Positions 27,913 to 36,921 of a stretch of 64,000 bases of DNA are shown here, piece after piece (within the stretch, counting starts at the first letter, position 1; the number at the start of each line of letters is the position of its first letter). The notes under the pieces are model-generated. The model was not told the DNA's origin. It searched no databases and saw only the letters and a program-made list of their open reading frames with translations. Source of the DNA: an uncultured Flavobacteriaceae bacterium (GTDB lineage Bacteria > Bacteroidota > Bacteroidia > Flavobacteriales > Flavobacteriaceae); NCBI GenBank assembly GCA_947500445.1, contig CANMSB010000016.1, positions 42,018 to 106,017 on the forward strand. Direction: 5' to 3'. Position numbers and translations under genes: made by a program.

Positions 27913-30279
27913 CTATTTTTTAAGGGTAAAGTAAAACGTTGTTCCTTTGCCGACGGTGCTATCGAGCCAAATGGTACCCTCGTATAGGTCGACGATCTTT
28001 TTAACGATGGACAGGCCGATGCCGGTAGACCGTTCTCCGTTTCCGATCGATTGGAATATTTTAAATATCTTTTCATGGTATTCTTTTGCGATACCGATGC
28101 CATTATCCTCAATACGGAACTGCCAATGTGTTTTGGTTTCTTCCGCACTGATCACAACCTTTCCCGGATCTTTTTCGATATGTACAACGGCGTTTCCAAT
28201 CAAATTTTGGAACAGCTGGTGTATTTTGGTACTGTCGGCACGTATGACCGGTAACGTATCTTTTACCTTCACCTGAACATGCTCCGGGATAAAAATTATC
28301 TCCCGAATCTCGTTAATAACGCTATTCACATCTACTTTCGTACGTTTGCTACTATCATCTTGTATGCTGGAGTATTTTAGGATGCCGCTGATGAGGCGGT
28401 CCATGCTCTCCACCTTTTCCTGCATTTGCTGCAGCTGAAAAACCCCGGTCTCGTCCAGAACATCTTTATAATCCTCCGACAACCAGGAGGCCAGGGCGCT
28501 GATCGATCGTAATGGCGACTTAAGATCGTGCGATACGATATGCGCGTATTCCTGTAAACCTTGGTTGCTCGCTTCGAGTTCCTGAAGTAATTTTTCTTTT
28601 TGGAGCTCCAGTCTTTTTTGATCGGTAATGTCCAAATGGATTCCTATGGAACCTACCGTTTTTCCCGTATCGTCGTACCGGGGCGCTCCACTGATCAACC
28701 AATGTCTTCTTTCCCCTTTTTTATTGGCGACCTGAACTTCATAGGAGTCCGATTCGCCCTGCAACCGTTTTTGATTTTTTTCGAGCAACAGCTCCTGTTC
28801 GACCACTCCAAGTACCTTTATGGCCTTTTTGCCGATCAATTCCTTTTCGGTAAATCCCGACATGGTGCAAAAGCTTTGGTTTGCCATTTGAATAATATCA
28901 TCGGTATCCACTTCTATTAGGCCTAAGTTCATATTGGCGATAATACTCCCGTATTTCTCTTTTTGCGCCTCTAGGTTCCGTTTGTAGTTTTTGCGGATGG
29001 TGACATCTTGGTAGGTCCACAAATGTCCCTTATACACGCCTTGGTTAAAAATGGGAATGTAGTCCCGTTCCAGTATGCGGCCGTCGGTCATTTCCAATTC
29101 ATCGTTCAATACCATTTTTCGCTCGGCCAATACCCGATTTATGCGTGCTACAAAAGCCTCCGGATGTTTAAAGTGTATTTTATTGCGTTCGGCGGCGCCA
29201 TTGCAATCGGCTCCTTTTAGGGCTTCCGGGGCCTCCGAGATCTGGAAAAGGTCACAGAACTGTTGGTTGGTCAATGAAATGTTTCGGTGTTCGTCCTCCA
29301 AAAGGACTCCGGTCTGTAGGTTCAGTATCAAAGAGGAAAGGCGATTTTCCGAAGCTTTGATCTTTTCTTCCGCTTCTCGCTCCTTGCGGATGTCCTCTAC
29401 CAAGGCGACTTGATAGTCGACCTTGCCCTTGGTGTTCTTTACCGCGCTCACCGTGGTTTTTGCCAACACCTCCGAACCGTTTTTATGGATGTATTTTTTG
29501 ACTACCGAAAAGGTGTCCAATTCGCCCCGGTTCATTTGTTCCATTTGTAAAACGCTGTCTTCCGAATTTTCAGGGACCGATATATCGGCAACATGCATTT
29601 CTTTGAGTTCTTGTTGCGAATGCCCCAACAATTCGGAAAAGGCCTTGTTCGCTTTTACGATTTGCCCCTTCACCGTAAGCACGATACCCAATGGGGAGTT
29701 TTCAACAATAATGTCGAGCTGTTTTTTTTGTTCCGATAAAAGTTCCCGTATTTCTGTTTCTTGGGTGATGTCCCTTATAATGCCCTGTGCGGCAACCGGT
29801 TTTCTTTTGGCATCGAATATGAGGCTTGCATTGATCTGCACCCATTTTTCGGTAGCGTCGCGCAATATGATCTTGGCACGATAGTTTTTAAGGGTCCCGA
29901 CTTCCAATAGCGACTGGAACGATGTTGCCGTGTATTGTACATGTTCCGGATGTACCAACTGCGCAAGGTTCAGGGATTCTTTGTTGTGGTCGTATCCCAA
30001 AAAATCCTTTGCGGAAAGGTTCATGTTAATGACATTGAACTTAAGGTCCATGACCACATAGGGATCGATGATGTTGATAAACACGCCGTCAAGCTCCGAA
30101 GTTTTTTCGTTGAGCAGGTTTTCCAATTTGCTATTGGTGGTTTTTAAATGATGGGTAATATCATAAAGTTCCTTCGATTTTTCCTCAAGGATTTTTTCGG
30201 CTTGGATTCTCGCTTTCTTTTGTCGTTCCAATGCCTTTTTAAGAAGGATGACCTCTTTATTTTCCATGCTGAACGACAT
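27913..30279 (-). CDS. Soluble multi-PAS sensor histidine kinase, partner of H-NOX
   Basis: The 788-residue protein has no membrane segment. An N-terminal coiled coil (about 5-65) is followed by four PAS-like units (about 70-185, 185-305, 315-430 and 435-555, with VVMDLKFNVINMN, MHVADISVPEN, DYIPIFNQGVYKGHLW and IQMANQSFCTMSGFTEKEL), then HisKA with H584 in HIVSHDLKSPLRS and HATPase_c with NLIGNAVVH, EDNGIGIAKE and GIGLSIVKKIV. The start overlaps the H-NOX gene: ATG at 30279, or ATG at 30267, which overlaps the H-NOX stop by 11 bases. Such coupling with H-NOX is the classic layout of H-NOX-associated kinases, whose activity is changed by the NO-bound sensor. There is no receiver on the protein, consistent with the separate Hpt and receiver genes. 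Confidence 0.92.
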   Translation of the reverse strand: MSFSMENKEVILLKKALERQKKARIQAEKILEEKSKELYDITHHLKTTNSKLENLLNEKTSELDGVFINIIDPYVVMDLKFNVINMNLSAKDFLGYDHNKESLNLAQLVHPEHVQYTATSFQSLLEVGTLKNYRAKIILRDATEKWVQINASLIFDAKRKPVAAQGIIRDITQETEIRELLSEQKKQLDIIVENSPLGIVLTVKGQIVKANKAFSELLGHSQQELKEMHVADISVPENSEDSVLQMEQMNRGELDTFSVVKKYIHKNGSEVLAKTTVSAVKNTKGKVDYQVALVEDIRKEREAEEKIKASENRLSSLILNLQTGVLLEDEHRNISLTNQQFCDLFQISEAPEALKGADCNGAAERNKIHFKHPEAFVARINRVLAERKMVLNDELEMTDGRILERDYIPIFNQGVYKGHLWTYQDVTIRKNYKRNLEAQKEKYGSIIANMNLGLIEVDTDDIIQMANQSFCTMSGFTEKELIGKKAIKVLGVVEQELLLEKNQKRLQGESDSYEVQVANKKGERRHWLISGAPRYDDTGKTVGSIGIHLDITDQKRLELQKEKLLQELEASNQGLQEYAHIVSHDLKSPLRSISALASWLSEDYKDVLDETGVFQLQQMQEKVESMDRLISGILKYSSIQDDSSKRTKVDVNSVINEIREIIFIPEHVQVKVKDTLPVIRADSTKIHQLFQNLIGNAVVHIEKDPGKVVISAEETKTHWQFRIEDNGIGIAKEYHEKIFKIFQSIGNGERSTGIGLSIVKKIVDLYEGTIWLDSTVGKGTTFYFTLKK

Positions 30280-30802
30280 CGAATTTTACTTCCGTACCAT
30301 CGTCCTTTAAAAGTTCATAGCTGATCTCGGAGGTTTGGTTGAAATGTTCAAAGGCCTTTTCCATTAGCCCCTGTGCCAAACGGTATAGGCCGCGGGAAGA
30401 GCAATAGACCATGGAAATGGACGTATCGGTTTTTTCCAAGATTTTGAATTCGGGCAATTCGGCGTCCGGATAGAGTTTTTTTACATGAACATGAATGTGG
30501 TCTTCAATGGCATATAATAACCCCAAAGGGGATTGGTAGCTTTGTATGACCTCTGGGTGCGCTTTTCCCAAGCCATCGAACAAATACCTGCCAAAGGTAT
30601 AAACGAGGTCGCCAATGGGGATATCGGTTTCCGCGCTCAATTGGGTAATAAGGCTCAACATTTCGTTAAAGTCATAAGTGCCCACGGAAGTATAGATTCC
30701 TTCGGACGGCAGTTGTGCTTCGTCGATAATGGTATCGACCGTTTCGAGACCAAAGCTGCTCTCGACCATTTCAAGAAATTCGGTAAATATGATGCCTTTC
30801 AT
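30257..30802 (-). CDS. H-NOX haem-binding NO/O2 sensor protein
   Basis: From the ATG at 30802 the product is 181 residues, the standard H-NOX length; upstream codons to 30847 do not fit the family. It begins MKGIIFTEFLEMVE, as H-NOX proteins do. The proximal haem ligand is H104 in HIHVHVKKLYPDAELP, and the YxSxR haem-propionate motif is Y133-C-S135-S-R137. The family binds NO, and some members O2 or CO, in the cytosol. It is translationally coupled to the histidine kinase downstream, as in known H-NOX signalling units that control biofilm or motility. I see no clear distal Tyr-based O2 pocket, which would favour NO selectivity, but that needs a structural alignment. Confidence 0.95.
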   Translation of the reverse strand: MKGIIFTEFLEMVESSFGLETVDTIIDEAQLPSEGIYTSVGTYDFNEMLSLITQLSAETDIPIGDLVYTFGRYLFDGLGKAHPEVIQSYQSPLGLLYAIEDHIHVHVKKLYPDAELPEFKILEKTDTSISMVYCSSRGLYRLAQGLMEKAFEHFNQTSEISYELLKDDGTEVKFDVVQHGK

Positions 30803-30877
30803 ACTTGTTAGATTTGGGATTAAAGTAGGAAAAGTAACACGTTTCACATATTTTTTGTTGTGAAACGCGGTTTTTTG

Positions 30878-31279
30878 TTAGGCTTTGACCAGTTCGTTGA
30901 TGTTCCAGTATTCCAGCACCTTCTGTAATTTGGATTCGTATTCTTCATATTTGAGGGGTTTTATCACGTATCCGGCAATCCCGACCTTGTAGCACTCCAA
31001 GAGGTCTGCACGATTTTCCGAGGTGGTAAGAATGACCGTGGGAAGGTATTTTAGCCTTTCGTCCGCCTTTAGGATTTTTAAAAATTCGATACCGCTCATT
31101 CGGGGCATGTTCAGGTCCAATAGAATAACATCGGGAAGCTCTTGGTCCGAACGGAGAATATCCAGCGCTTCCTCCCCGTTTTTCGCTTCAACGATAGGAT
31201 GCTTCTGTTTCATTTTTGAAACGGTGCGTTGTAGTTTCATCGTTTCGATCATGTCGTCTTCGATCAGTAAAATGTTCAT
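30878..31279 (-). CDS. Single-domain response regulator (Rcp1/CheY-like)
   Basis: I use the ATG at 31279, which starts MNILLIEDDMIE; a TTG three codons earlier is possible. The 133-residue protein is a receiver only: acidic pair E7/D8/D9, phosphoacceptor D55 in VILLDLNMPRMSG, conserved T/S in ILTTSE and lysine in VIKPLKYEEYE. With no output domain it must act by protein contact or as a phosphate sink. It lies 75 bp upstream of H-NOX on the same strand and may head the five-gene operon. Confidence 0.9.
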   Translation of the reverse strand: MNILLIEDDMIETMKLQRTVSKMKQKHPIVEAKNGEEALDILRSDQELPDVILLDLNMPRMSGIEFLKILKADERLKYLPTVILTTSENRADLLECYKVGIAGYVIKPLKYEEYESKLQKVLEYWNINELVKA

Positions 31280-31288
31280 AGTTTCCAA

Positions 31289-31588
31289 AGGTTACATTAA
31301 CATGCAATATGGGACATTAACGCAAAATTTGATGGGGAAGTGTAGACGAATGGGGATTTAGTGTCGGTCAATGCCCATTTTTATGGGGTGGCCGTTTGCG
31401 GGAAATCCCGTGCAATGGGGCCAATGGGCCGTAGCCAAGTTGTTATCTTGAAGCAAATTCCTTTTACGGATTACAGTGGGAAAACCATACAAGAAACCTT
31501 GCCGTCCAGGGTATCGTGGATGGCAAGGCTTGTTGTGACGGTATTTTTTCCGCTGCCAAAGCGCTATGACGGCGAGATGTTGGTCTAA
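31289..31588. other. Intergenic region without a recognised gene
   Basis: About 300 bp between the receiver gene start and the lipoprotein gene end, both on the minus strand. A 75-codon frame on the + strand has no family features and I treat it as chance. The promoter of the receiver/H-NOX operon should be at its left end. Confidence 0.5.
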
Positions 31589-31613
31589 TACCATTTCAGC
31601 GTTAAAATGATAT
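31589..31613 (-). repeat. 25-nt 3'-flanking element, copy 1
   Basis: The stretch immediately after the lipoprotein stop matches 51309-51333 at 22 of 25 positions, at the same place relative to a minus-strand stop codon. Read on the minus strand in another frame it encodes ILTLKWY followed by a stop, which looks like the end of an outer membrane barrel protein. Confidence 0.5.
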
Positions 31614-33307
31614 TACTTACTCCAATAGGCATAACGTGCGTTCAACGTATTGGTCAATGGTCCGGTTTTTCCGGTAGCGACTTCCAGCCACCAGATCTGG
31701 GAGGCGTTTTCGGAAACACTGAGGGTATATACAATATATTCCCCGTCGGGCGACCAGGATAAATTTGTGATCAATGCGCCATGATCGACATTGAGCAACG
31801 GGGTTATGGTGCCGTTGTTTACGTCCAGGGTGGAGATGGTGAACATGTTGATCAGGGCACCGTTCAAAAAGGTAACGCCCCCTGCGCTTTCGGCAAAAAC
31901 CAATTGGTCACCGGCAGGGTTCCAATCCACTTCTTGCATTAACGTACCGATACCGGTTTGTGGGTGTACCAATTCCGTGTTTACGGAAGCACCGTTTACA
32001 TCGGCTACGTAAATTCCGTCCGAGCCATAGTATGCCAATTGGCCGCGGGACGACCAAACCGCGTTAAAGCCCCTTAGCTCATCGTTGATTACCGAAAAAT
32101 CGTTGGTGTCCACAATGTTTATCGAACACACATCGTCCGAAACAAAACCTGGGTTACGCGAACGTCCGCAGACCGTTAGCGCACCACGATCGTTCGGTAG
32201 GTCCCAACTCGTACGTCGGACCTCTATGTCAATGGCCTCCCGGTTGTCCGGGTCATTGGTAAAAGTAAACCTGCCGGGATCTCCTATGGTTTGGTAAACG
32301 ACCTCCTCGTCATTGGTAACGAGATTGTAGCGGAATAGATCGGTACCGGATGCCGGCACTATTTCAAGATCACCGGGGTTGGCGGGATTGAACGTTTTTT
32401 GGGCCATCGTAATTTCCTGCGAACCGTACCATTGGGGAATGCTGTTGATGAATTCCAAGGGTATTTGGCTATGGTTGACCACGTTTTGGCCGTTCGGTTC
32501 CATGGACGAAACGGTATTGTTGCTATCGTTCAGGAACAGGATACGGCTAGATCCGGCATAGTTTTGTAAGCCTTCTGGAAGTGGTTCGGGCTGTGTAAAG
32601 GTTTCGTCTTCCGAGGAAAGTTTTACATCGTCGATGTAGAGTCGTATCGGCTGGGTGTACCCAATTTCGACTTCCAATTGAAATACCAGCGAAAAAGGAG
32701 GGGAATTGCTCAGGAAAAAACTGTCCCCGTCATTCTCATAGTATAACTTTATCTGCCGCCACTCGCTTCCTATCTTGCTTTCGTCAAAATAGGATACAAT
32801 ACCCTGGCCACCTGCCAAACTGCCTAAAAACCCTTCTTGTGAATTGGTCATGTACAGTTTTAAGGCCCCTTCCGGTAGGGCGGTATCCGCTCGGATCCAA
32901 AAAGAAATGGTCAATAGTTCCGGCAGTTGCTGAATATCGAGCGTCTGCATTAAAATGGCGTTTCGCGTGGTAAAAAACGGTGCGTCGGCAGTTTCGCATA
33001 TCGCGTCGTTTTCCAAAATGGCCGTTTGGCTTCCGCTATAGGCGTTGGCATCCGTAGCAATGCTTGCCCCGCCACAGGCAAACCATTCATTGCCTTCAAA
33101 ACTGTCGTCTTGGAGCAGGTTCGGCAACGGGTCTGATTTTGCCGGAATCCTACCGGCATCATACCCGCTTAAATCGGTTTCGGGAAAACCGCCTTGCGGA
33201 TTCTCGCCGCTTGGATCCATGTCGTCTGATCCACAGGCGTTGAACAAGATCAGTACTGCACTGAGGTACGCTACAAGGTTTAAAAGGTCGGCTCTTTTCA
33301 TATCCAT
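31613..33307 (-). CDS. Lipoprotein with jelly-roll-like domain and TolB/WD40-like propeller
   Basis: I start at the ATG at 33307 (or 33301), which leads directly into a lipoprotein signal with lipobox LFNAC followed by GSDD, a typical outer-membrane export signal in Bacteroidota. The mature protein of about 540 residues has a beta-sandwich resembling a carbohydrate-binding module (about 60-240: LLQDDSFEGNEWFACGGAS, LTISFWIRADTALPEGALKLY, IRLYIDDVKLSSED) and then propeller blades of the TolB/PD40 type (ITMAQKTFNP, GRFTFTNDPDN, LVFAESAGG, LSWSPDGEYIVYT). It probably binds a ligand at the surface. A copy of the 28-nt element shared with both kinase genes lies 75 bp upstream, suggesting coregulation. 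Confidence 0.75.
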   Translation of the reverse strand: MDMKRADLLNLVAYLSAVLILFNACGSDDMDPSGENPQGGFPETDLSGYDAGRIPAKSDPLPNLLQDDSFEGNEWFACGGASIATDANAYSGSQTAILENDAICETADAPFFTTRNAILMQTLDIQQLPELLTISFWIRADTALPEGALKLYMTNSQEGFLGSLAGGQGIVSYFDESKIGSEWRQIKLYYENDGDSFFLSNSPPFSLVFQLEVEIGYTQPIRLYIDDVKLSSEDETFTQPEPLPEGLQNYAGSSRILFLNDSNNTVSSMEPNGQNVVNHSQIPLEFINSIPQWYGSQEITMAQKTFNPANPGDLEIVPASGTDLFRYNLVTNDEEVVYQTIGDPGRFTFTNDPDNREAIDIEVRRTSWDLPNDRGALTVCGRSRNPGFVSDDVCSINIVDTNDFSVINDELRGFNAVWSSRGQLAYYGSDGIYVADVNGASVNTELVHPQTGIGTLMQEVDWNPAGDQLVFAESAGGVTFLNGALINMFTISTLDVNNGTITPLLNVDHGALITNLSWSPDGEYIVYTLSVSENASQIWWLEVATGKTGPLTNTLNARYAYWSK

Positions 33308-33381
33308 TTTTTTTGTGTTCGTAGTTGCTATTGAAACGAAGATGACGCCGTTCATCCGAAACAAAAAAAAAGCTCAAAAAA

Positions 33382-33409
33382 ATACTCGAAAACCAGTAGA
33401 AAAAAGTAC
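33382..33409 (-). promoter_or_regulatory. 28-nt conserved upstream element, copy A
   Basis: Written on + it is ATAC, then TCGAAAACC, then AGTAGAAAAAAGTAC. ATAC and the final TAC are 25 nt apart, as in copies B (36139) and C (38996). It lies 75 bp upstream of the lipoprotein start at 33307. Confidence 0.65.
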
Positions 33410-33453
33410 TTGGGTATGGGTAAGCCCCACTCGGGAGCGTATGGCCCGTACCC

Positions 33454-34083
33454 TCAAATAAGCCGCTGTTCTATGGCGATTTTAACCAGTTGGGCGGCAT
33501 TGGCGACCCCCATTTTTTGGATGAGGTTTCTGCGATGGGTTTCCACGGTAAGCGGGCTAATGGTCAACTGTTCCGCAATTTTGGGAGTGGTGATCCCCTC
33601 CGCGACCAGGGTCAGTATTTCTTTTTCCCTACGGGTGAGTTTTGGTACGGGTTTGTCGTCGAATATGGAGTCGGCCAATATTTTTTGAATTTCCGCACTA
33701 AAATACGACAGCCCTTCCCGGATCTGATGAATGGCCACGGTCAGCTCTTTGGAAGTTACGTTTTTGAGCAGGTAGCCCTTGGCCCCATGTTTTACCATTT
33801 GTTTGATAATGCTGGGATCATTGTACGTACTTAGGCCCAAAACTTTTAAATGTGGGTATTTATGGGTGATGGTCTTGCAGATGTCGACCCCGTTCATGTC
33901 GGGCAAATTGATGTCGAGTACCACCACATGTACGGTATTCCTTTTCAAAAATGTAAACAGGTCCTTGGCATTTTCAAAGCAGGCCACTACGGCTATGGTA
34001 TTGTCGATGCCCATGGATGCCTTTAATCCTTCGATTACCAAGGGATGGTCGTCCACTACAACTACTTTTGCAACTTCTTTCAT
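33454..34083 (-). CDS. NarL/FixJ-type response regulator, pair 1
   Basis: This 209-residue regulator has a receiver with D57 (VVVLDINLPDMNGVD) and a C-terminal LuxR-type helix-turn-helix (LTRREKEILTLVAEGITTPKIAEQLTISPLTVETHRRNL). It overlaps the kinase gene at 34080 by four bases (ATGA), so they form a coupled two-component pair. It is a close paralogue of the regulator at 36286, with near-identical wording of the DNA-binding helix, so both may bind the same operator. Confidence 0.95.
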   Translation of the reverse strand: MKEVAKVVVVDDHPLVIEGLKASMGIDNTIAVVACFENAKDLFTFLKRNTVHVVVLDINLPDMNGVDICKTITHKYPHLKVLGLSTYNDPSIIKQMVKHGAKGYLLKNVTSKELTVAIHQIREGLSYFSAEIQKILADSIFDDKPVPKLTRREKEILTLVAEGITTPKIAEQLTISPLTVETHRRNLIQKMGVANAAQLVKIAIEQRLI

Positions 34084-36083
34084 ACATTGTTGATTTGAAT
34101 GTTTATCGAGGTGCCCTCGTTTCGTTCAGAACTTATGTCCATGCTCCCGTTGAGATAGTCGACCCGATTTTTTAATCCCGAAAGCCCCATTCCTTTCGTT
34201 TTGGGTATCGCTGTCGGATCAAAACCGACCCCATCGTCCTCTACGGTAATGGTCACCTTGCCGTCTTCATGAATATACTGTACCAATATTTCGGTGGCAT
34301 TGGCATGTTTCACCGCATTGTTGATGAGTTCTTGAATAATACGGTAGATGGTCAACAGGCTATTGTTGTTTTTTATTTTTTCCTTACTATAAAACTGAAG
34401 AACGATATCGGTATCCTTATATTTTAGGGTACTGCAATAGTCTTCCAAAGCGGCCTTGAGCCCATATTTGATCAAGGTTTCGGGCATTAGGTTTCGGGCC
34501 ACGCCACGAAGTTCCTGTAGGGAATCGTCAAGATTGGCCAAAATATCATCGATCTGCGGGGCTATGGCGGCGGCTTTCTTTTCTTCGGAAAGTTTGGATA
34601 GTTTAATACTTACACCGGAGAGCCGACCGCCCAGGCCATCGTGCAGGTCGGCGGCCAATCGTTTGCGCTCCTGTTCCACCCCTTCCATCATTACCCCAAA
34701 AAGTTCGCGTTCCTGCTCGGTCTTCAGTCGCTGTATTTCCTGTTCTTGCTCTTTTTGCTTGAGCAGCGCCTTCTTTTGGCGGTTGTTGTACGTGAGATAG
34801 CCCGAAATGGAAATAAAGGCCAGCGATCCCAGTAAAAAATACAGCAGGTAGTTCTGCGATTTTTTACGCTCCAGGCTAAGATCGGTCTCATTGTTTTTGT
34901 TGCGCAGGGCCAAAATTTCCCGATCGCGTTTTTCCTTTTGGTAGCGCTGCTCCAAACGAGCGGTCTCCTTTTCTATTTCGTCGATCTTTATGCTATCGTT
35001 CAGTTTAAAATACCGATCGGCGTAACGGGCCGCCGCTTCGTAGTTTTCGTCCCTACGCTCATATTTGGTGAGTGCTTCCAAGGCATATAAAGCGTTATGT
35101 GGATTTTCCTTTTGCGAAATTTCCAAAAACCGGAGCATGTATTCCTTTTGCTTTTTATGGTCGCCCATGAGTTGGTAGGTTTCTACATACTGAAGGTAGA
35201 GTTGGGGGAGTGCGGCAAGGTGCTTACTTTGCTTAATGCGTTGCAGGGAACGGTCATATTGTGCCAGGGCTTTTTGGTACTGTCCTTTTTTGGAATGGTA
35301 TTCGCCCAATTGTTGATAATAGAGCTGCCATCGGGGCGATTGTGGGGTTTTTAGCAGAATGGAACGGGCCTTTTCCAATATTTTTTTTGCCCGGTCAAGG
35401 GAATCCATTTCCATCAAACAGCTCGAAAAAATAAGACGGTCGGCGGCAAACTGGGAATAGGCATCCGTTTGTTCGTAATTGGTATCGTTTTCATTAAAAT
35501 AACCATAGGCTTTGGAAAACTCGTTGTTATTGAAAAAAGTAATACCAATGTTGGAATTGATGATCCCCAATACCTTGTAGTTTTTGTACTTTTTTACAAT
35601 AGGGGCCAGTTCCGTAAGATAGACCAGCTCTTCGTCCTTTCGGCCTTGATTGGAGATACTCGATGCCAAATTTAAGGCGGCGTCGGCCCACAGGTCGATC
35701 AATTTTTCGGAAGAATCCCGTTGTATTTCCCGTTCGAACAAGCGTTTTGCCTTTTTGTAATAGCGTTCGGCCTTTTGCATCTCATTATAATCGTATACAA
35801 CAAAACCTAGGGCCGAATACGCTTTTCCCAAGCCTAGGGAGTCTTCGTTTTTTTGAAAAAAGGCCAGTGCACGATGGGCTGAATCATAGGCCTTTACGGA
35901 ATCGATACCGGAAGCGGATTTTGCAATTTCGATAAGGGTATGGGCCTTTTGAAAATCGTTGTCGGCTGCATGGAGCAGTTGTTCCAAGCTATCTACGGCG
36001 GCGGACGAACTTTCTTGGGCATGCGAAGGCATCGCGAAGGCCAATACTATTGAAAAGAGATACAAGCGGAGGTTCGGGAACAC
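34080..36083 (-). CDS. TPR-type sensor histidine kinase (NarX/HisKA_3 class), pair 1
   Basis: The start codon is GTG (36083), giving a signal peptide ending near PSHAQ. The 667-residue protein then has a periplasmic TPR region (about 25-380, e.g. AHRALAFFQKNEDSLGLGKAYSALG), one transmembrane helix (about 415-435, YLLYFLLGSLAFISISGYLTY), a coiled coil, HisKA_3 with the phosphoacceptor in ERKRLAADLHDGLGGRLSG and HATPase_c (INNAVKHANATEILVQY, GMGLSGLKNRV). TPR input suggests sensing through protein contact in the periplasm. A copy of the 28-nt element lies 56 bp upstream. It is coupled to the regulator at 33454. Confidence 0.92.
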   Translation of the reverse strand: MFPNLRLYLFSIVLAFAMPSHAQESSSAAVDSLEQLLHAADNDFQKAHTLIEIAKSASGIDSVKAYDSAHRALAFFQKNEDSLGLGKAYSALGFVVYDYNEMQKAERYYKKAKRLFEREIQRDSSEKLIDLWADAALNLASSISNQGRKDEELVYLTELAPIVKKYKNYKVLGIINSNIGITFFNNNEFSKAYGYFNENDTNYEQTDAYSQFAADRLIFSSCLMEMDSLDRAKKILEKARSILLKTPQSPRWQLYYQQLGEYHSKKGQYQKALAQYDRSLQRIKQSKHLAALPQLYLQYVETYQLMGDHKKQKEYMLRFLEISQKENPHNALYALEALTKYERRDENYEAAARYADRYFKLNDSIKIDEIEKETARLEQRYQKEKRDREILALRNKNNETDLSLERKKSQNYLLYFLLGSLAFISISGYLTYNNRQKKALLKQKEQEQEIQRLKTEQERELFGVMMEGVEQERKRLAADLHDGLGGRLSGVSIKLSKLSEEKKAAAIAPQIDDILANLDDSLQELRGVARNLMPETLIKYGLKAALEDYCSTLKYKDTDIVLQFYSKEKIKNNNSLLTIYRIIQELINNAVKHANATEILVQYIHEDGKVTITVEDDGVGFDPTAIPKTKGMGLSGLKNRVDYLNGSMDISSERNEGTSINIQINNV

Positions 36084-36138
36084 CTTTTTTTTACAAGATA
36101 TTCAATAACTGGGAATCCTTTTTAAAAGCACCGAAAAA

Positions 36139-36166
36139 ATACCTGTAAACTAGTAGAAAAAAATAC
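36139..36166 (-). promoter_or_regulatory. 28-nt conserved upstream element, copy B
   Basis: Written on + it is ATAC, then CTGTAAACT, then AGTAGAAAAAAATAC. Spacing is identical to copies A and C. It lies 56 bp upstream of the kinase start at 36083. Confidence 0.65.
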
Positions 36167-36285
36167 ACGGGTAGGGGGAGGTTGTTCAGAAGGAATACCG
36201 GATCGTTTTCTATTTCAAAAGGCTTGGCTTACTCTCGTGGAATTACCATTTTGGCCGGTATCGCCAACATGACGGTAAGGGCGGT

Positions 36286-36921
36286 TTATATCAACTTTTT
36301 TTCGACGGCCACTTTGATCAAGGAAGCGGCGTTGGAGACCTCCATTTTTTGCATCAGGTTTCTCCGGTGCGTTTCCACGGTCAAAGGGCTGATAAAAAGT
36401 TCCTCGGCGATGGTGTTCGTGGTTTTGCCTTCTGCGATCAGGCGCAAAATATGGGTTTCCCTACGGGTCAGTTTGGGAATGTCAATAGTTTCTTGGGTAA
36501 CCGAATCGGCCAATATTTTTTGTACTTCGCTGCCGAAATAAAAATCGCCTTGGTACACTTTGGTAATGGCTTTCACCAGTTCGTCCGAGGTGGCATTTTT
36601 TAAAAGATAGCCCTTTACCCCGTTTTTGATCATTTGATTGATAATGCTGGGTTCGCTATAGGTGCTCAACCCTAATATTTGGACGGTAGCGCGTTTTTCC
36701 AAAATAAATTTTACCATTTCCACCCCGTTGATGTCGGGCAAATTCACATCCAACAATACCACGTCTACCTTTTCGTGCTCAAGAAATTCGAGCGTATCCT
36801 TTCCGTTGGTAAAGTGGGTCTGTACCACCACACGGTCGTCATCGCTTAACAAGGTCTTTAGGCCTTCTATCACCATGGGGTGGTCGTCCACGATCAGTAC
36901 GCTTATCGGATTATGCTGCAT
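36286..36921 (-). CDS. NarL/FixJ-type response regulator, pair 2
   Basis: This 211-residue paralogue of the regulator at 33454 has D58 in VVLLDVNLPDINGVEMV and the LuxR-type helix-turn-helix LTRRETHILRLIAEGKTTNTIAEELFISPLTVETHRRNLMQ. It overlaps the partner kinase gene by 11 bases. The arrangement repeats pair 1 exactly, so the two pairs arose by tandem duplication of a kinase-regulator unit. Confidence 0.95.
   Translation of the reverse strand: MQHNPISVLIVDDHPMVIEGLKTLLSDDDRVVVQTHFTNGKDTLEFLEHEKVDVVLLDVNLPDINGVEMVKFILEKRATVQILGLSTYSEPSIINQMIKNGVKGYLLKNATSDELVKAITKVYQGDFYFGSEVQKILADSVTQETIDIPKLTRRETHILRLIAEGKTTNTIAEELFISPLTVETHRRNLMQKMEVSNAASLIKVAVEKKLI

Noticed and set aside
31361..31588. 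75-codon + strand frame between the receiver and lipoprotein genes
   Set aside because: No recognisable domain, and it lies opposite the direction of both neighbours; best explained as chance.
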